From NCBI GenBank assembly GCA_022661535.1, contig JAKULF010000018.1:372001-436000 (forward strand): 64,000 nucleotides of DNA. Direction: 5' to 3'. The notes below the pieces were generated by a model. It saw only the letters and a list, made by a program, of their open reading frames with translations, was not told the DNA's origin and did not search any database. A program made the position numbers and the translations under genes. This DNA comes from Eutypa lata (lineage: Eukaryota > Ascomycota > Sordariomycetes > Xylariales > Diatrypaceae). This document shows positions 35,810-49,100 of the stretch, one piece after another. Positions within the stretch are counted from its first letter, which is position 1, and the number at the start of each line of letters is the position of its first letter.

Positions 35810-36796
35810 GGAGGTCGGACTGGAGGAGGTCACTGGAGGTCTGTATTGTACCAGCTTCGTAGTTCTGAATGGCGGCTTTTCGGCGATGGGGGTGGACTTG
35901 GGGGGGTTGGATCGTGCGTAATGAGGTAAGTTATGTAGGAGGTTTCGGCTCCACAAACTCAATTAGGCCTATGCAATCTGGTAATTTCTTGCCCCATGAA
36001 CAGTGACGCGGCATCGATGGAAAATCTGCGTTTCAGAACTTCAGACCCCCTTTTTGAACTAGGAACCGAGTAATTCCTCTCACATCCTAGAAACAGTTAA
36101 GTCAGGATAGTCAGGTAGTTAACTTCAAGATAGCAGCACATAGGCAATAGGTCACATCGATAGGTATGTTGTAAAGTACCTGCCCGATGTATCACAAATG
36201 GGAAATCGGGATATTCAGGGACTTCCAATCATGTCGCTAGAGCATATAAGAACACCGGAATATTTGTTGCCAAAAGGTCAGGTCGCATTCGTGAGTGGTC
36301 TGTTTTCTCGAATCTGAAATTTCCTTCCTTCGGTTCTTTTTCCTCTTCCCTAATCAATCAATCCATCAACCAATGACCTCCCCCATGACTCGAGGGCGAT
36401 GATCCAAGTCCGAGCTGAGCGGCTTTCTCCAGTACGGTGTGGGACGAATCAAGCCACAGGTTCAGTCTAATAATAATGCCAGCCTGCCAGCCTCCCCCTA
36501 GCAATACCTACTTAGGGTATAAACTACATTATTGGAGGCACGTCGGTGTCGTGTCGGCATCGGTCGATTGGGTTAATAATATTGGATTGGGAATTTGCTT
36601 ATCATCCGCAAAAGAATCCGCCAGTCCGCCTCTTATTTCGTTGTTACTACTTCGCTTGCAAGGCTTTCCTAAGGGAGGGGTTGCCCAATATGGATGGTGG
36701 GTATCGCGGAGCTACCTATAGGCACGAGGCAGTTAGGTAAGTCGGTATGTTATGGATGATCGTCCGTCCAGTTAACATATCGAATCCGGGGCTCTT

Positions 36797-36828
36797 TTCG
36801 TTCGTTCGTTCGTTCGTTCGTTCGTTCG
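36797..36828. repeat. (TTCG)8 microsatellite
   Basis: Eight uninterrupted TTCG units. It resembles the TCGT run at 11161-11186. Confidence 0.92.
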
Positions 36829-39800
36829 TTTCGGTTCGATCGGTCAAGAGGTCTTACTTGGTATTGAGGGAGCAAATTCTCTTGCCTGGGCAATTGTGGG
36901 CTGGTCAAGATTTTATAGAGATTGGATTTATTGGATGTCATCATCGCCCTACCTACTTGCGTCAATTCGAAGTCGAGCACGCGATCGATGTGGCATCGCA
37001 CATAGTTCTCTCAGCTGAGGAAACTCCCGTCTAGGTCTCCCGCCTGGTTCCCGTCTAGGTGTGGTGTTCACCCACCCATACCGAAAGTAGGTACGCAGAA
37101 TGGCGGAATAACTTCCCAGCCAGCCAAGCCAATGCAAGCCAGTCAGCCCAGGTTAGGCATGTGTGTGTAGCTATCGGCCGGGCTTATTCACTGCCAAGAG
37201 CCTCTACATCCCTAGTAAATCCACCCCCACCCCTACCACCCCCCTCATTCCTTAACAACCTTAGCCACACATGCTCGCTCTCACGCTTTAGAGATATCCA
37301 TTTGCTTGCTTACTTGACGTGGAAATTTCTCATTATCAAAAGAGATCGACAGATCCCCTGCCAAGCAACCGGCGCAATAACTGAGCATGCCTAATCAAGG
37401 CTTAATCACGTCGTTCACTTCTTGGCAGGTATATTTGATGGGCGTCTACCATGATCCCGAGTTCCGCGAGAGGCGAAAAGGCGAGGAGGCGAGGAGGTTG
37501 TTCGGAAGTCGGTACCTGTCCCCTTGCTGCTGCAATTTGTCATTAAAAAGAAGATGATTGTACATATCTAGAAGCTCAGTAAAAAGGATCGTCCGGAATA
37601 ACATCTCTTTGACAATCTGTCAATTTGTCAATTTAAAAAGCGCAAAAGGGAAAAGGGATAATAAGTTGACGATCACCGAATTATGTAACATAGGGGCGTT
37701 TGCCGATCTGGTTGATCTTTTAGCTCCAAACCCCTCCATTAACAGATTTATTCACTGGGCGGTGACGGCACAGCAGTTGTAAAAAATGACCTAGAGTTTC
37801 ATCTTGGGGCTCTTGGGGGCCCTGGGGCTGTCTTCACGCCGCTGAGCACGATAAAGCTAGCAACCATTGCGCTAAGTGAACCTCTTAGTTTGAGATTAGT
37901 GGTCTGTGGCAGGTGGATCGATAGCCTGCCGTCATCATGAAATGCCTACCTACGGCGTCATAGGTAGAATGATTTGATATTGGATATCCCAAGAGAAGGG
38001 TATTTGCTCCATCGCATCATTCCGAACCACAAACATGGGACTACATTCACGTCGCACCTTCCGGTATTTAGGTGTTCGGTAGCTAGCTACACGGGCTTGA
38101 CGGGGACACATCTTGTGCATCCTCTCAGCCTTACCCGTGTTTGCTATGTCTACAGATCAACGTCCCAAAGGCTTGCTGTACAACTTGGTTGTCCGTGGAG
38201 TAGACCGACGAGCCGGGTTCAGCCTAAACGTTTTAGCGATTATAACGCCTAATAAGGACCGACGGAAAGATCGATACGGTCATCCGAGAAGCATCGTCAG
38301 TTCTCGTAGATATGTACATAGTGGTTAATATCAATCAGCGTTGATGTCGTATCGTAGATGGACAACCTGTGATTATAACGTTCTGACATCGTTTAAGCGA
38401 ATGAAGGAGTGCTCTCCGTTCGGTAGGATCCCGTTTTGTAGGAGCCGGTCCCGGGATGCAGCAGCGTAGCTCTGAAGTGCGCCTGATGCTGTTTTGAAGA
38501 ACAGTCAACTAGTTAGACGAGCCTTGCAGAAGCTGAAGGTACTTGTTGATTCCTTCCACGAGCTGAAGGATCAAGAATACCTATAGTTAGCTTTGAATAA
38601 TCCTCAAACAACCACAGTATTACGGTGACTATATGCAGAATTCGGTGGGAGAGGGCAGCGAATCGGTGATCAGGGGCTGATTGTGCAGATTGATGGTAGC
38701 AGTGAGGCTGGACTCGACGTCGTCGCATTGATTGAGGCTTGACAATTCATGCATCTTGTATGTGTCACTACCGTTCTGCATCCTCAAAATAGCAGGTTTC
38801 AATTCATAGCTGCAACTCTATAAATAGTATGCGAGTGTTGCTGCAGAGGTCAAACAGCCACACCTGTGTTCTAAGGAGCCCATTTCCAACGTATGCCCAT
38901 GAGCTAAACTAGGCATACAAGACATGTATAATCCACGCCGATCATCTTCCTGACGGCGCCTCTTTTTAGTTCAAACAGTTCTACTTCCCTCCAGTTATCT
39001 CACGTCGTTGTCGTGATCCTTACAGCTCATGGCTGTCCATGCTAGTTAGTTCTAAGGTGTTTCGATATATCGAGAGAGAAGGGCATACTCGTTCGTTAGC
39101 AATGGCTAAACTCGTCTTTTTATACACGAGACGAGCTATAGTGCCCCGCATAATGCTTAAGGTTCTCATGAAAGCATTGACACCCGAGCCCTTCGTGCTG
39201 TTGACGTGAACTTCTCTGTATCGGACTTAGAGGATCTGTAGTGAACATGCAAGGGCGATAATGAATATGCATAACAGGAATTTACTGTTACTATCCTTAC
39301 AATATATTCGAGAGTACCATAGATTCATTCATTTCCCCTGGTCAAACTTTCAAGTGCACGTTTTCTCTATCATAGTGCCCATAGCTACATAAATTTATAT
39401 CCCAGATCATCTGTGTATGGGCATGTTAGGTGTTGGTTGCTCTTTGTTCGTGAGATGTGTGTCGATGTTGATGCATTACCCCTGGACAATTATTAGCTCC
39501 GAATGTTGAATGTGTCCATATGGTCTTTGTTTAATACCAGATGGAAAGGTCACAGCGTGATATGAGTCTTCTAGTGTTCAAGTTGGTCTCGAGTCTTTGG
39601 AAGTGTGACTATATAGATCATAGCTCGTTCATTCGATGAGTTCGAGTCATATTTGTTAAGCCTCCGTAAGGCTCACCTCTTTGATATCACCCCCTTGTTT
39701 CTTTCTAGTTGATTGATTTACTTGCAATACGAGAAATGTTGGTTGTACGTTGGGCTATTAGTTTCCCGTGACACACCTTGGAAGTATGACTACTCTGTTG

Positions 39801-40248
39801 GAGAACTTCAACTCGACGCACCAACAACCGATTTCAAGTCTATATTCCTTGTTCGAGATATTCGTATTCACGAAGGTCGAGTTAAGTTAGTCATATACCT
39901 ATATGCATTCCTTTTATGAACAGAGTGAAGTCTGTTCGATAGAGGGGACAACAACAAAAGCTAGCTATCTTTTCCAACTGGCTCATATTATGGTACTTGG
40001 AACGCAAAGGTAAGATATTACTGTGGTTGTTGGATCTATAGCATACACTAGGCCTTTCATCTGCCGTAAGTGAAATGATGCTGGCTATGTCTAACAGCAG
40101 ATATATTTTTATAAGAGCCTCTCTACCTCTCATGCCTGCGTCGCTCCTTATACTAAAATTATTTGAACACTGCCTAGACAATTTGTCTCTTGCACAACAA
40201 AACCTGGTGCGCCACATCTATCAACAAAGCAATTACTCAACCACAAAA

Positions 40249-41266
40249 ATGGGACCCCGTCATTCGGCATCGCATTATATCAGTGATACGACCAGTATGT
40301 TAGCACTGAACTATTTCACTAGTAGTAGTACTAATCGTGTCACTGTAGAAAGTTTCAAGGTCGAGTCCTTGGATAGAACAAATCCTCCTCGTTTGTCTCC
40401 TAACCGAGACTCCCGTGTATATCAGTACCAAGACAAGGCACTCCACCACCAAAACCACAATAACCTCTCAGGAAGGGTCATATAGTTATCATCAGGGTTA
40501 TGGACACTTCCCCCAGTCCACAGATCACAGGAGCCGGAGATATCAAGATAGCAACGGCGGGAAAGACTATTGAACAGACACTACTGACTATTATCGCCGT
40601 ATCACGGGAGGGGTACGTCACCTGCCTGTTTCCGGACCAGTTAACACGGCACATGATCAAATAGGGGGTTCGGGTTCAAGATTACAACAGTCACAAGCCT
40701 CCCATTCGCAGGGAGCTAACAAAAAGCAAGAGCCTGAAGACGAGGTATTCCGAAAGGCGACCTGTGTTGATGCGGAGAAACACCGTATCCCGCCAGATTA
40801 CAAGTTGGACAAGTGGGACCCAAGACAGGATCCCATTCTGCTCCTAGACAGCGTCTTTGACCCGGTGAAGCTTGGCGAATGGATATACAAGTGGTCCGAT
40901 TCTGCATATAAAAGCCAGAAACCATTTCCTTAGAAAATACTATCTTTGGCAGGCAGATTGAAGCGTGTTCTGGCTAACTATGCCGAAACAAAGGACAAAC
41001 TAAGGGAATACCGGCTGGATGATGAGATGGGTGAATTTGCCTCGCGTGGTGAGAGACTGATACACTCGCTAGAAGGCTTGATCCAAACCGCCCAAGCCCC
41101 TATAGTTGAAACTGAAGAGAACATGGCTAACAAGGGGAAAGCACCTATGTTGTCCAAGGAAGATATCGGCTTCGGAATAGTACATAATCTTCTCCAAGAT
41201 AGGAAATTGAGGGGTGTGTTGGATGAAATATGGCAGTGGGACGCCGAATATTACAAGAAAAAATAA
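40249..41266 (+). pseudogene. Decayed fungal gene with 'vegetative cell wall protein gp1'-like C-terminal domain
   Basis: An ATG at 40249 opens 78 codons of low-complexity, Ser/Asn/His-rich protein. The likely continuation lies one frame over, from about 40440 to the stop at 41264-41266. That frame is broken by TGA at 40571-40573 and TAG at 40931-40933. The second half reads as a conserved domain: DKWDPRQDPILLLDSVFDP, then KLGEWIYKW, then LAGRLKRVLANYAE, then GERLIHSLEGL. This resembles the C-terminal domain of Sordariomycete proteins commonly labelled vegetative cell wall protein gp1; that match is from memory and moderate. Two stops plus a frame change argue for a pseudogene. Unrecognised introns or sequence errors are alternatives. 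No donor or acceptor pair I could find removes both stops. Confidence 0.5.
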
Positions 41267-41820
41267 CCTAAGGGGACCAGATAGATGGGTATCAATGTAT
41301 GAGGGAGCTAAAATTTACATGTCATACGCATGCATGGATGTTAGTATATAATGATGAAAGCAGCCTTGAGAAACATCGTATCACCTTTGCCAATTTAGAA
41401 AGGGGCTATATATCGTGATAAGCAAAATGAAGTGAGAGTCAATTTAGTTACATAAAATGCTGAGAATACCAAATTGCAGCATAGTCAACCTTTTATCTTT
41501 CAAAAAAGATTTGACTGCCTAAACGGGCCTTCATCCCTCACTATCAGAATACGTATATCCAAGAGAAGTGAGGGCTATGAGGCCTGGCTATCCCGATTCG
41601 GATGTTAGCTGGTAGGTATATATCCCAATTTATGCAATCAATCCGCTGTGTATTGCACCTCTAGTATATCTTAGATCCAACCGTGTACGTACAAAGTAGC
41701 CTAGCTTTTTAGTGAGAATAAAAAATCAAACCTTAACATCCACAGGCCCTCTTCCCCTATCCCCCTCAATATAGCTCCAGAACACCGGCATGGACAATCC
41801 TCAGTCCATCCAAGACAACC
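41267..41820. other. Convergent spacer
   Basis: About 550 bp between the pseudogene stop and the 3' end of the DUF6923-like gene. Nothing recognisable. Confidence 0.5.
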
Positions 41821-42984
41821 TCAGGCGAGCATATTAGTCACACACCTGGCCCCATCATTCGAACCAGACGCCGGCCCATGGGACGCCAGATACGGCGCCA
41901 CGCCATTACCCAGGACGTCGAACGCCCAGATCTCGCCATTCTGGTTATTCGAAGCATACAACGTCCCATTATTGATCCCGTAGAGGGCACCATACCCGCC
42001 CGGCGCAAGAACGCCATACCGTTCCACGACCTCCCACTCCTTCGTCACCAAGCTAAACCGCATAAGCAGCGTCGCATCCCCACCGCTAGCAGGCGTGACA
42101 CTCCACAAGTACCTACCAGCAACCGGGACATGAACCCAATCAGCAACCGAGGCGGCACCGGCGGGCATATCGGTAGTCCCGTTGGCGAGCACGGCGCCGT
42201 AGGTCGGGGACCCGGGCTCCAGATCGACCTCGTGCCAGGAGCGGCCCGCGGCCCCGAACCAGAAGTGGGCGGTGTCGGCGTCGAAGTCGCCGACGTTGGC
42301 GGTGGCGTCGCGCATCTGCGCCGCGGTGAAGGTGGCCACGACGGTCGAGGGGGGGCTCGCCCCTGCCGAGATCCGCACTAGCTGGCGCGACGGGTTCGCG
42401 ATACCGTACAGGTAGTTGTCCTGCACGTTGTACCCGATCGCGTTCACGTTGTCCGCCGAGGCCGCCACGCCCGTCGCGACGGTTTCGTAGGCGCCGGTTT
42501 GGAGGTCTACGCGGTAGAGCGCGTTGTATTGAATTAGGTAGCCCTTGGCGAGGTTAGTCTGGTTAGCTGAGGGGAGAAAAGGGGGGACTAGTTGTGAAGG
42601 CAATATGCGCGGAGAAAAGACTACATACGTATTTGTCACATTCTAAGGGAGGAGGAGTTGGCTCGCAGGTTGGTATCGCAGTAGCTGTGACTGTAGCCGT
42701 GATAGTCACCGTAGTTGGTAGGCCTACTACACATCAGTATCCTGTATCTGAAGGTTGAGTCTTGACTGGGGAGTCCTCTTCGATGAGAGGCATATGGTTT
42801 TGAAAAGCGTCAGACATACTATGCGATGTTAGCTTGTGCTCTCCGAATTTCTAGATTTGGAGGTCTATTTGGGCTATTCCAACACGTACCATGTAGTGTT
42901 CCCTGGCAGCTCTGGGAGCCACGGAACGGCAAGAGCCCCTATAGGGATAGCCAATAAGATGGAAAGCGATTTTAGAAGAGCCAT
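41821..42984 (-). CDS. Secreted DUF6923-like beta-propeller protein, with an in-frame TGA
   Basis: Predicted secreted protein of about 340 residues. Exons 42984..42890, 42818..42629 and 42558..41821 are joined by introns of 71 and 70 bp (GTACGT and GTATGT donors; CTAAC branch site in the first), all in phase. Exon 1 encodes a signal peptide (MALLKSLSILLAIPIGALA). Exon 2 contains a Thr/Val linker (TTVTITATVTATA) leading to a Cys-containing start of the repeat domain. Exon 3 has the repeated LYRVDLQTG, NAIGYNVQDNYLYGI, VGDFDADTAHFWFG and LYGINNGTLYASNNQNGEIW blades typical of fungal DUF6923 proteins. The only fault is TGA at 42736-42734, in the linker-side half of exon 2. A second acceptor (CTCAG) eight bases upstream of the chosen CCAG does not keep the frame. 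It may be a recent null allele, a sequence error, or a misplaced exon 2. Confidence 0.65.
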
Positions 42985-44601
42985 TACCAAGTTGAAGAAG
43001 ATCTTACTAGAAGCTGAGAAGTAGGTATGATATTTGAGACTGATTATCTCGACTAGATAGCAAGAGAACTCCTTTATATACACGCTAGATCACCAAGTCC
43101 TAGATAGTTTGTAGAGGAACACCAATTCATCTCTTTTGAAATCCTCTAAGAAGCCGCATACATAATCCGACAGCTAGCATGTGTCTCTATGGTTATGTCG
43201 CCATCGTGGAAGAGCCACAAACGACATGGCCGAGTTCCCAAACCATACTTCAACTGTATCAATTGGGAAGCGGCTGCAAATATATTGGGAGCTGAGTATG
43301 CGTAGACCTTAGGTCATTGCGGCCTAATTCAGCTACCTAGTTGAACATGAAGGCCAACGAGTAACACCACCACCATATGCAACCCCATAAGGCTGCATTC
43401 CAAAATACGGGCTGAACCTCTATGATAATATGATATAATTGTTGTGATGTGCCTTTCATTGTTTTTATTGCATTCGCCAAGTGCCATAAACGGAATTTGA
43501 TCTGTTCGCAAGTTGGGATTTCACATAGCTGAACTGCAACGACAGGGGGCCCTGGAATTTACTTATGTATAAAAACCGTTAGAGGTCCACGGCAATGATT
43601 GGCTACTCATGCATAGCCTCAGCTCGACACGTATATAGCTTCAACTCTATAGAATTAGGTTTCAATAAAGTTAATACATCATTCATACCGTTCGGGTCTT
43701 TCAGCGTAACTTCGCAGGATCTCTGATATGTATAAGAAGAGGCCTGAAAGCTGGGATGTGCGTAGGACTAGGAATAGAACTGCTAATATCGATAAATATT
43801 GGACGTGTATTAGTTTTAGGTGTTCCTAGGACGTTGCCGATATGAATATCCATGCATCATCAACAGGAACGTCCATGGGCTTATGTGCTCATTCAATAGT
43901 TATCAGCTAGGACTATTTATCACTGTTTCATTGTTTCTGATACCCCGATCTAAGAGGTCTAATGCATAAACTACTTATGCTAGAAATGCAAGTTACTAAC
44001 CTATTGAACAAGGTAGAAATCAAGTCGTAGACACTACAATGACATGGCCTTGGTGAAGTTGATATTCGTAAAAGGTGCTTTCAAGGGTTCGAAGGGCAGG
44101 GGTACTCAAGATGTCGATGTCGATATCAACTGAGGGCTATTCAGATAAGCAACACAAGAAAATGACAGGAGAAGAAGACAGGAGATGAATGGACAACTCG
44201 GAAGCTCGACGATCTATTATACTTCATTCACTACGGCGTAAGTGGGAATTGTAATTTGCAACCATGTGCTAGTATGGGTATCAACATGATTCATTCATCC
44301 ATCGATGTATGAGAATGTGCCGTCTCGAAGCACGTTCCCCTAGTAAGCCATCATGTCCTCTCCTCTCTTGAATACGATCTATGCCGTGTCTTCCATGCCA
44401 TGAGCACTCAAAGACATTCCAACAATTCTCCAGCATGGGCACCTCTTATCCGACGTTTCATCCACCCTACGCACGTGCGTAACTAGATGGCTGACGTAGC
44501 TGTTTACATCATCCATGAAGTCTCCCGAGCTATTCCTCTCTCCTTTCTTCCACCTTCGTCCGTCCGTCCGTCCGTCCTTCAGAAATACTCCACCTCCCCG
44601 C
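42985..44601. other. Intergenic region
   Basis: About 1.6 kb between the DUF6923-like gene start and the 3' end of the next minus-strand gene. AT-rich, with a GTCC tetranucleotide run near 44560-44578. No gene was recognised. Confidence 0.5.
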
Positions 44602-46171
44602 TCAAGCAAGCTCAGCGCGATTATTCCCCGTCCCAACAGGGTTTACGGCCGGCACCTCGGCGACATTACCAACCGGAGGCGGTGGTGGTGGCTGCGCGTA
44701 ACCGCCATATTGCTGCTGCTGCTGCTGACCCGGTGCAACATTCGCTTGCGACGTGGGAGGATACACGACGTCCGAACCAGGCGGCTTGTTGTTGTTGTTG
44801 TTGCGGAAGTCCTGAGCACCGCCCTGAGGCGACGCCTGACCATCGTACGTGCTGCTCGGCAGCGGCGCATTCGCCATGTTCCGGTACGACGAACTGGGGA
44901 ACCCGGCGCTGCTGTTCGTGTTATTCCCCGGCGATGAGGGTCCGGGGACGCCACCGCCGGAGCTGTAGCGGGGGTCGAAGCCGGGCGAGACCTGACCGGC
45001 TACTGTTCCTGCTCCTCCTACTCCCGGTTGCTGAGGTTGGAAGCCCGGATGGCTCACCAACGGGCTTTGCACGTTATTGTTGTTGTTGGTGGTGGTGTTT
45101 GCGGTGTCAACATTGGCATTCTTGCGCTTCTGGCGCATGAGGAACCAGATCAAGAAGCCAAGTATGGCTATAGCTGCGACACCGCCTACTACGCCGCCGA
45201 CGATTGGTCCCAAGGGTGCACCGGTACTGCCGGAGGCGTTGTTGTCATTGCCACTGTCGCTATCGCTGTCGCTATTGCTATTGTTATCACTATCGGTGTG
45301 TACAGGCACGACAATGGATGTAACACTAGGCTTTTGTGAAGTCGTTGTGTCTGACGACGATCGAGTGGTGCCAGATGTGCTACTGCTGCTACTCGTCGTG
45401 GTTGGCTCCTCGGCACTGAGGAAGTAGTCACCTATAAAGATAGATCGGTCACAGTTTAACTGAGTGAAGATCTTTCCTGGTGTGAAGGACGTGGACCAGA
45501 GGTAGGTTACGCAATACGGGTATTGCGAATTGAAAGTACTACTCTTCCGTTAGCATCCATTCATTCATTCGCATTCTTCTGCGCGGCATTGTGAAGGGTT
45601 GGCTGTGGATGGGAGGCCGGGATGGGTGGTATTAGTCAGTTCATGCACAGCTAGGTAGCTTACCAGCAGAGAGTGTTCCCGTCCACTGACGACACCGAAC
45701 ACTCGGTTGCTGTCGCGTCGTAGCATGTCGTGAAGAAGGCGTCAGACGAAGTACATTTCTCATGTTGGCAGCAACCGCGGTAGTCACCCAAGTTCATACA
45801 GGTAAAAGCGGTAGGGCAAGTTAGCGGGTAAGGTGCTAGAACGTGGTGTGATGGTTAGTCAATCAATACCTAAAATAACACGCCAACGAAAGAGCTAGGC
45901 CGGGGGATGGGAATGCAGAGAGTGAAGACTCACGAGTACTGTCGACCCACCCACAGGTATTTATTCCTGCGTCGCCTCCAGCACGTTGGAATAACGACAC
46001 GGCACCCCATCGTAGTCTGCTGGGTGGTTCTGTCGGAGCAGGCGCCGGCGGCAGCTTCGCAGCGGGAAGTCTATCGGCGGGCGAGGTCTGACGGGCGCCG
46101 AGATCAATCCTAGTGGCCATTGCCGGCAATACCAAGCCGGCAACGAGGATCATCGAAGTTGGAAATAACAT
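44602..46171 (-). CDS. Cys-rich, Ser/Thr-rich single-pass membrane protein (wall-stress-sensor-like)
   Basis: Predicted plasma-membrane protein of 448 residues. Exons 46171..45934, 45835..45664 and 45538..44602 are joined by introns of 98 and 125 bp, phases 1 and 2. Layout: signal peptide (about 1-20), Pro-rich spacer, a Cys-rich ectodomain (TCGWVD, PLTCPTAFTC, GCCQHEKC, TTCYD, TECS, then YCVTYLW and LNCD), a Ser/Thr-rich stalk (about 180-215), an acidic Asp/Ser/Asn run, one helix at about 249-271 (IVGGVVGGVAAIAILGFLIW) followed by RQKRK, and a Gln/Pro/Asn-rich cytosolic tail. This resembles fungal cell-wall sensors of the Wsc/Mid2 style in design, without a clear WSC domain. An alternative donor (GTACTC) four codons earlier also keeps frame. 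Function is inferred from architecture only. Confidence 0.82.
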
Positions 46172-49100
46172 CTCCAAGGCTGTAGTTAGTTAGTGTATGA
46201 AGCAGGAGGAGATGGATATTGATTAGTTAAGGCCCGAGTTGAGGATAATGCTATGGTAGGTATGTAGGTAGGTAGGTACCTAGGTACTAGCTAGCCAACC
46301 GGGACTCGAATGCGAATGAGAGAGAATGCATCCAGAGTTTTCAGTTTTCCTAGGATGGAAAACTAAACACAGCAAACTGATTAAAGAGATCAAAAGAATA
46401 AATGTTTGCGTCGAGCGGGTGGGGTAGGTAAGTAGTACCGTTCTTGTCACCCTCTCCTGTTTTCGCTTGCTTTCGTTCAGGGCTTCAACGGTTATGGATA
46501 TTATCTATGCTATGTACCTACATAGCAGCCCTAGATAGCTGGGTAGATAAGTACATAGCCAGCCAGTATCAATCTAGCACAGCTTGACTTGACTTTATGT
46601 CTTTAGTTAGGTTTGCTTGACCTGCAACCTGAGGCTGATATATCCTAGATTCGGGCTAGTAACTGAAGTTAGGCTTGTGGTGATGGGTTGAAGGATGTCT
46701 AGTTATAGCCTAGGAAACATAAGTTAGGGAAGAGTGTATGTACATAGACGTACAGACGTACTTGTATGACTGTGTAGTAGCCCTGGACAATTAGAACTCG
46801 TTTTCAAATGCTACAGTACATGAACTTATCTTTTCAGACACGGGAGAAACAACCTGGGAAGTGTGAATGAACATAGACGTCTAGGCAGCTACTTCATGCT
46901 CTACCTACTGCATCTACAGTCTTGAATACATTGATCTGGGAATGAGCGGGAGATCATCGAGCTATCAACTTGAAGTCCATCTAGTAGCTCAGTTAGAGGC
47001 TGGATCTTGTGATGATTCGGCCAACTAGAAGACACCTGGATTAGGGGCTGAACTGGCCCGTCTTACGCTAAAAGGAGACTAAAGTAACTGGCATATCACT
47101 CTCGAAATGACAATAGGTTAGGTATGATGTAATACCTAGGTCCTGGGTACTTTACCGTCTCTAACTGATGCCGTTTTGAAAGGATGTGAAAGAGTTCTAT
47201 TTATATGCTGACTGGGCTACCTAACCATAATATCTATCATATACTACGAGTACCTAGGTAGGTTAACTAAACCTCACGATAGGATGGAACGTCTAAGCTT
47301 TTGGGGCCTGTTGCTCTAATGCTCTGAAAAACATCGATCCTCATCATAACAAGGTGTCAATGAGATAGAAGAATAGCCTGCAAATATGTCAACTGCTTTG
47401 ACAACCCAGAATACGCAGCCAAATGTCAAGCTATAACGAGAGTTGACTATAAAACCAGGTATCATGAACGAAAAGACTTGTCCAGCCCTAAAGAGTATTT
47501 CCTATTCGGGATAGCGGAGCATACCAACTACTATGTAAGCAGCCAATAGAAGACCAGCACTTATTTGACACTGACAGGTGCCTTAGGTACGTATCGTGTA
47601 TCTTCTATTCATGCTGGGAGTGAAGGCATCTGGTTCTGTTCCAACAACATTTAATAATTAACTCTATTTTAACCCCTTTTCATTCTGATAGCTAGAACGT
47701 GAACTAGGTATTTGGTTGAGGTCCCTTCTTTGATACGGAATGGATTACCACTTTATCTTTTATCTTCCCCCTTTAAATAACTGTACTCTTGCTCTCCATT
47801 GCTTTAGATGAATGCAGCTGCCTTTCTCTACAACAAATAGGCGGTATTTCATAGTCACGGGTTTAGAACTTAGGGTTATTTCAGATAGATCGAAGTCTGA
47901 GACTTGCGAGCATACCCGTTCAGAGCTTCTTAGCCATTCTGGGTTTGTTGAGGTTTGCACCCACTACTATTGGAGGACTGGCATTGAGGTTGGTTTTTTT
48001 CTTTGTTTTTGACATATAACTTAACTGATGTAACAAAGGCATGGTATTGCATTTAAGACAAAGATGGGCATACCAATAGCTGAATTGTAGTTCTGCAGCA
48101 GTGAGTAGATGATATCCAGTACACAAATTAACACACAGTCCTAGCATTTCTGTAAAGCTTGCATTAGGCAGCCCCCTTCAGACCTCTTAATCTAGAAAAT
48201 GGCCTATATCAGATTATCCGTGCTCTTCTGACAATGTTACAGAGATCTATCAATGGAGGTACGCTACATGAATTCTCGTGGTGGAACTTTGGTTTAGGTA
48301 ACTGCAAATTTGAATTGTCTTTGTGTTTTGAAGTCTATAAACATGGCAAATAAATAGTAGTAGTATAGCTTGGTATCAAGGCATAGAGTAGCACCAATAT
48401 TGCTCTCTCTGGTTTCCTACTTCTGATTGGTATCAAATCTGCCATCTTCATTCCGTTTCTGTTACCTTATTGGCAAGTTCATCAAGGCTAGGATCAAGCT
48501 ACCAAGAGTTCCAAGTACCTAGGCAGCAAGTGTTTAACTCGTTTCCCGTATTTAGACCTAAAGAGTGAAGGTCTGACCATTAAGCATACCTAATATCAAG
48601 ACTCCCGATTTTTAGCTTTTGCTTTGCTTGTATCATTTTATCTGGTGTCAATAACACCACAAGAATACATTATAGATTGCATGTCATGAATAGGGAGGGA
48701 TGTGATAACAATCCAGGTACATAAAGATGACTTGATAACAGCAAGCACTGTACCTATCACGAATGAAGGCCTAATCTTCCACCTTATACATGTATGTAGG
48801 TAGGTATTAGGTGGGTAGGCAGGCCATGGTATGTCGTCCTTAATATGTACATAAGGTAGGTAACTAGGTACTTAGGTAGGCTCAGGTACACTTCACGTCA
48901 CATGTCCACTGCATTTACCATCTACATACATACATGCATTTAATGTTGTGCTTCTAGATGTATGTAGGTACATAGATACCCTCTACCTTTTAGGTACCCA
49001 GGTAACCAGTTTAGGTTGCTACTATACACCGGTCCTGTAAAACACACACAGCTAATTTTGAGCTGGTAACTTAATCCATCTTTTCGTCGACCACACTTTT

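Larger units (their letters stand above)
34838..40248. other. Long gene-poor region with simple repeats
   Basis: About 5.4 kb without a supported protein gene. It begins with the promoter of the sulfotransferase gene. A short tandem repeat lies at 35764-35809 and a TTCG microsatellite at 36797-36828. Base composition is mixed, without the extreme AT-richness of heavily mutated repeats. Scattered ORFs of 60-110 codons show no motifs. Confidence 0.55.

Noticed and set aside
36437..36721. A 94-codon plus-strand ORF in the 35-40 kb spacer
   Set aside because: Translation shows no recognisable domain; no good start context or splice signals.
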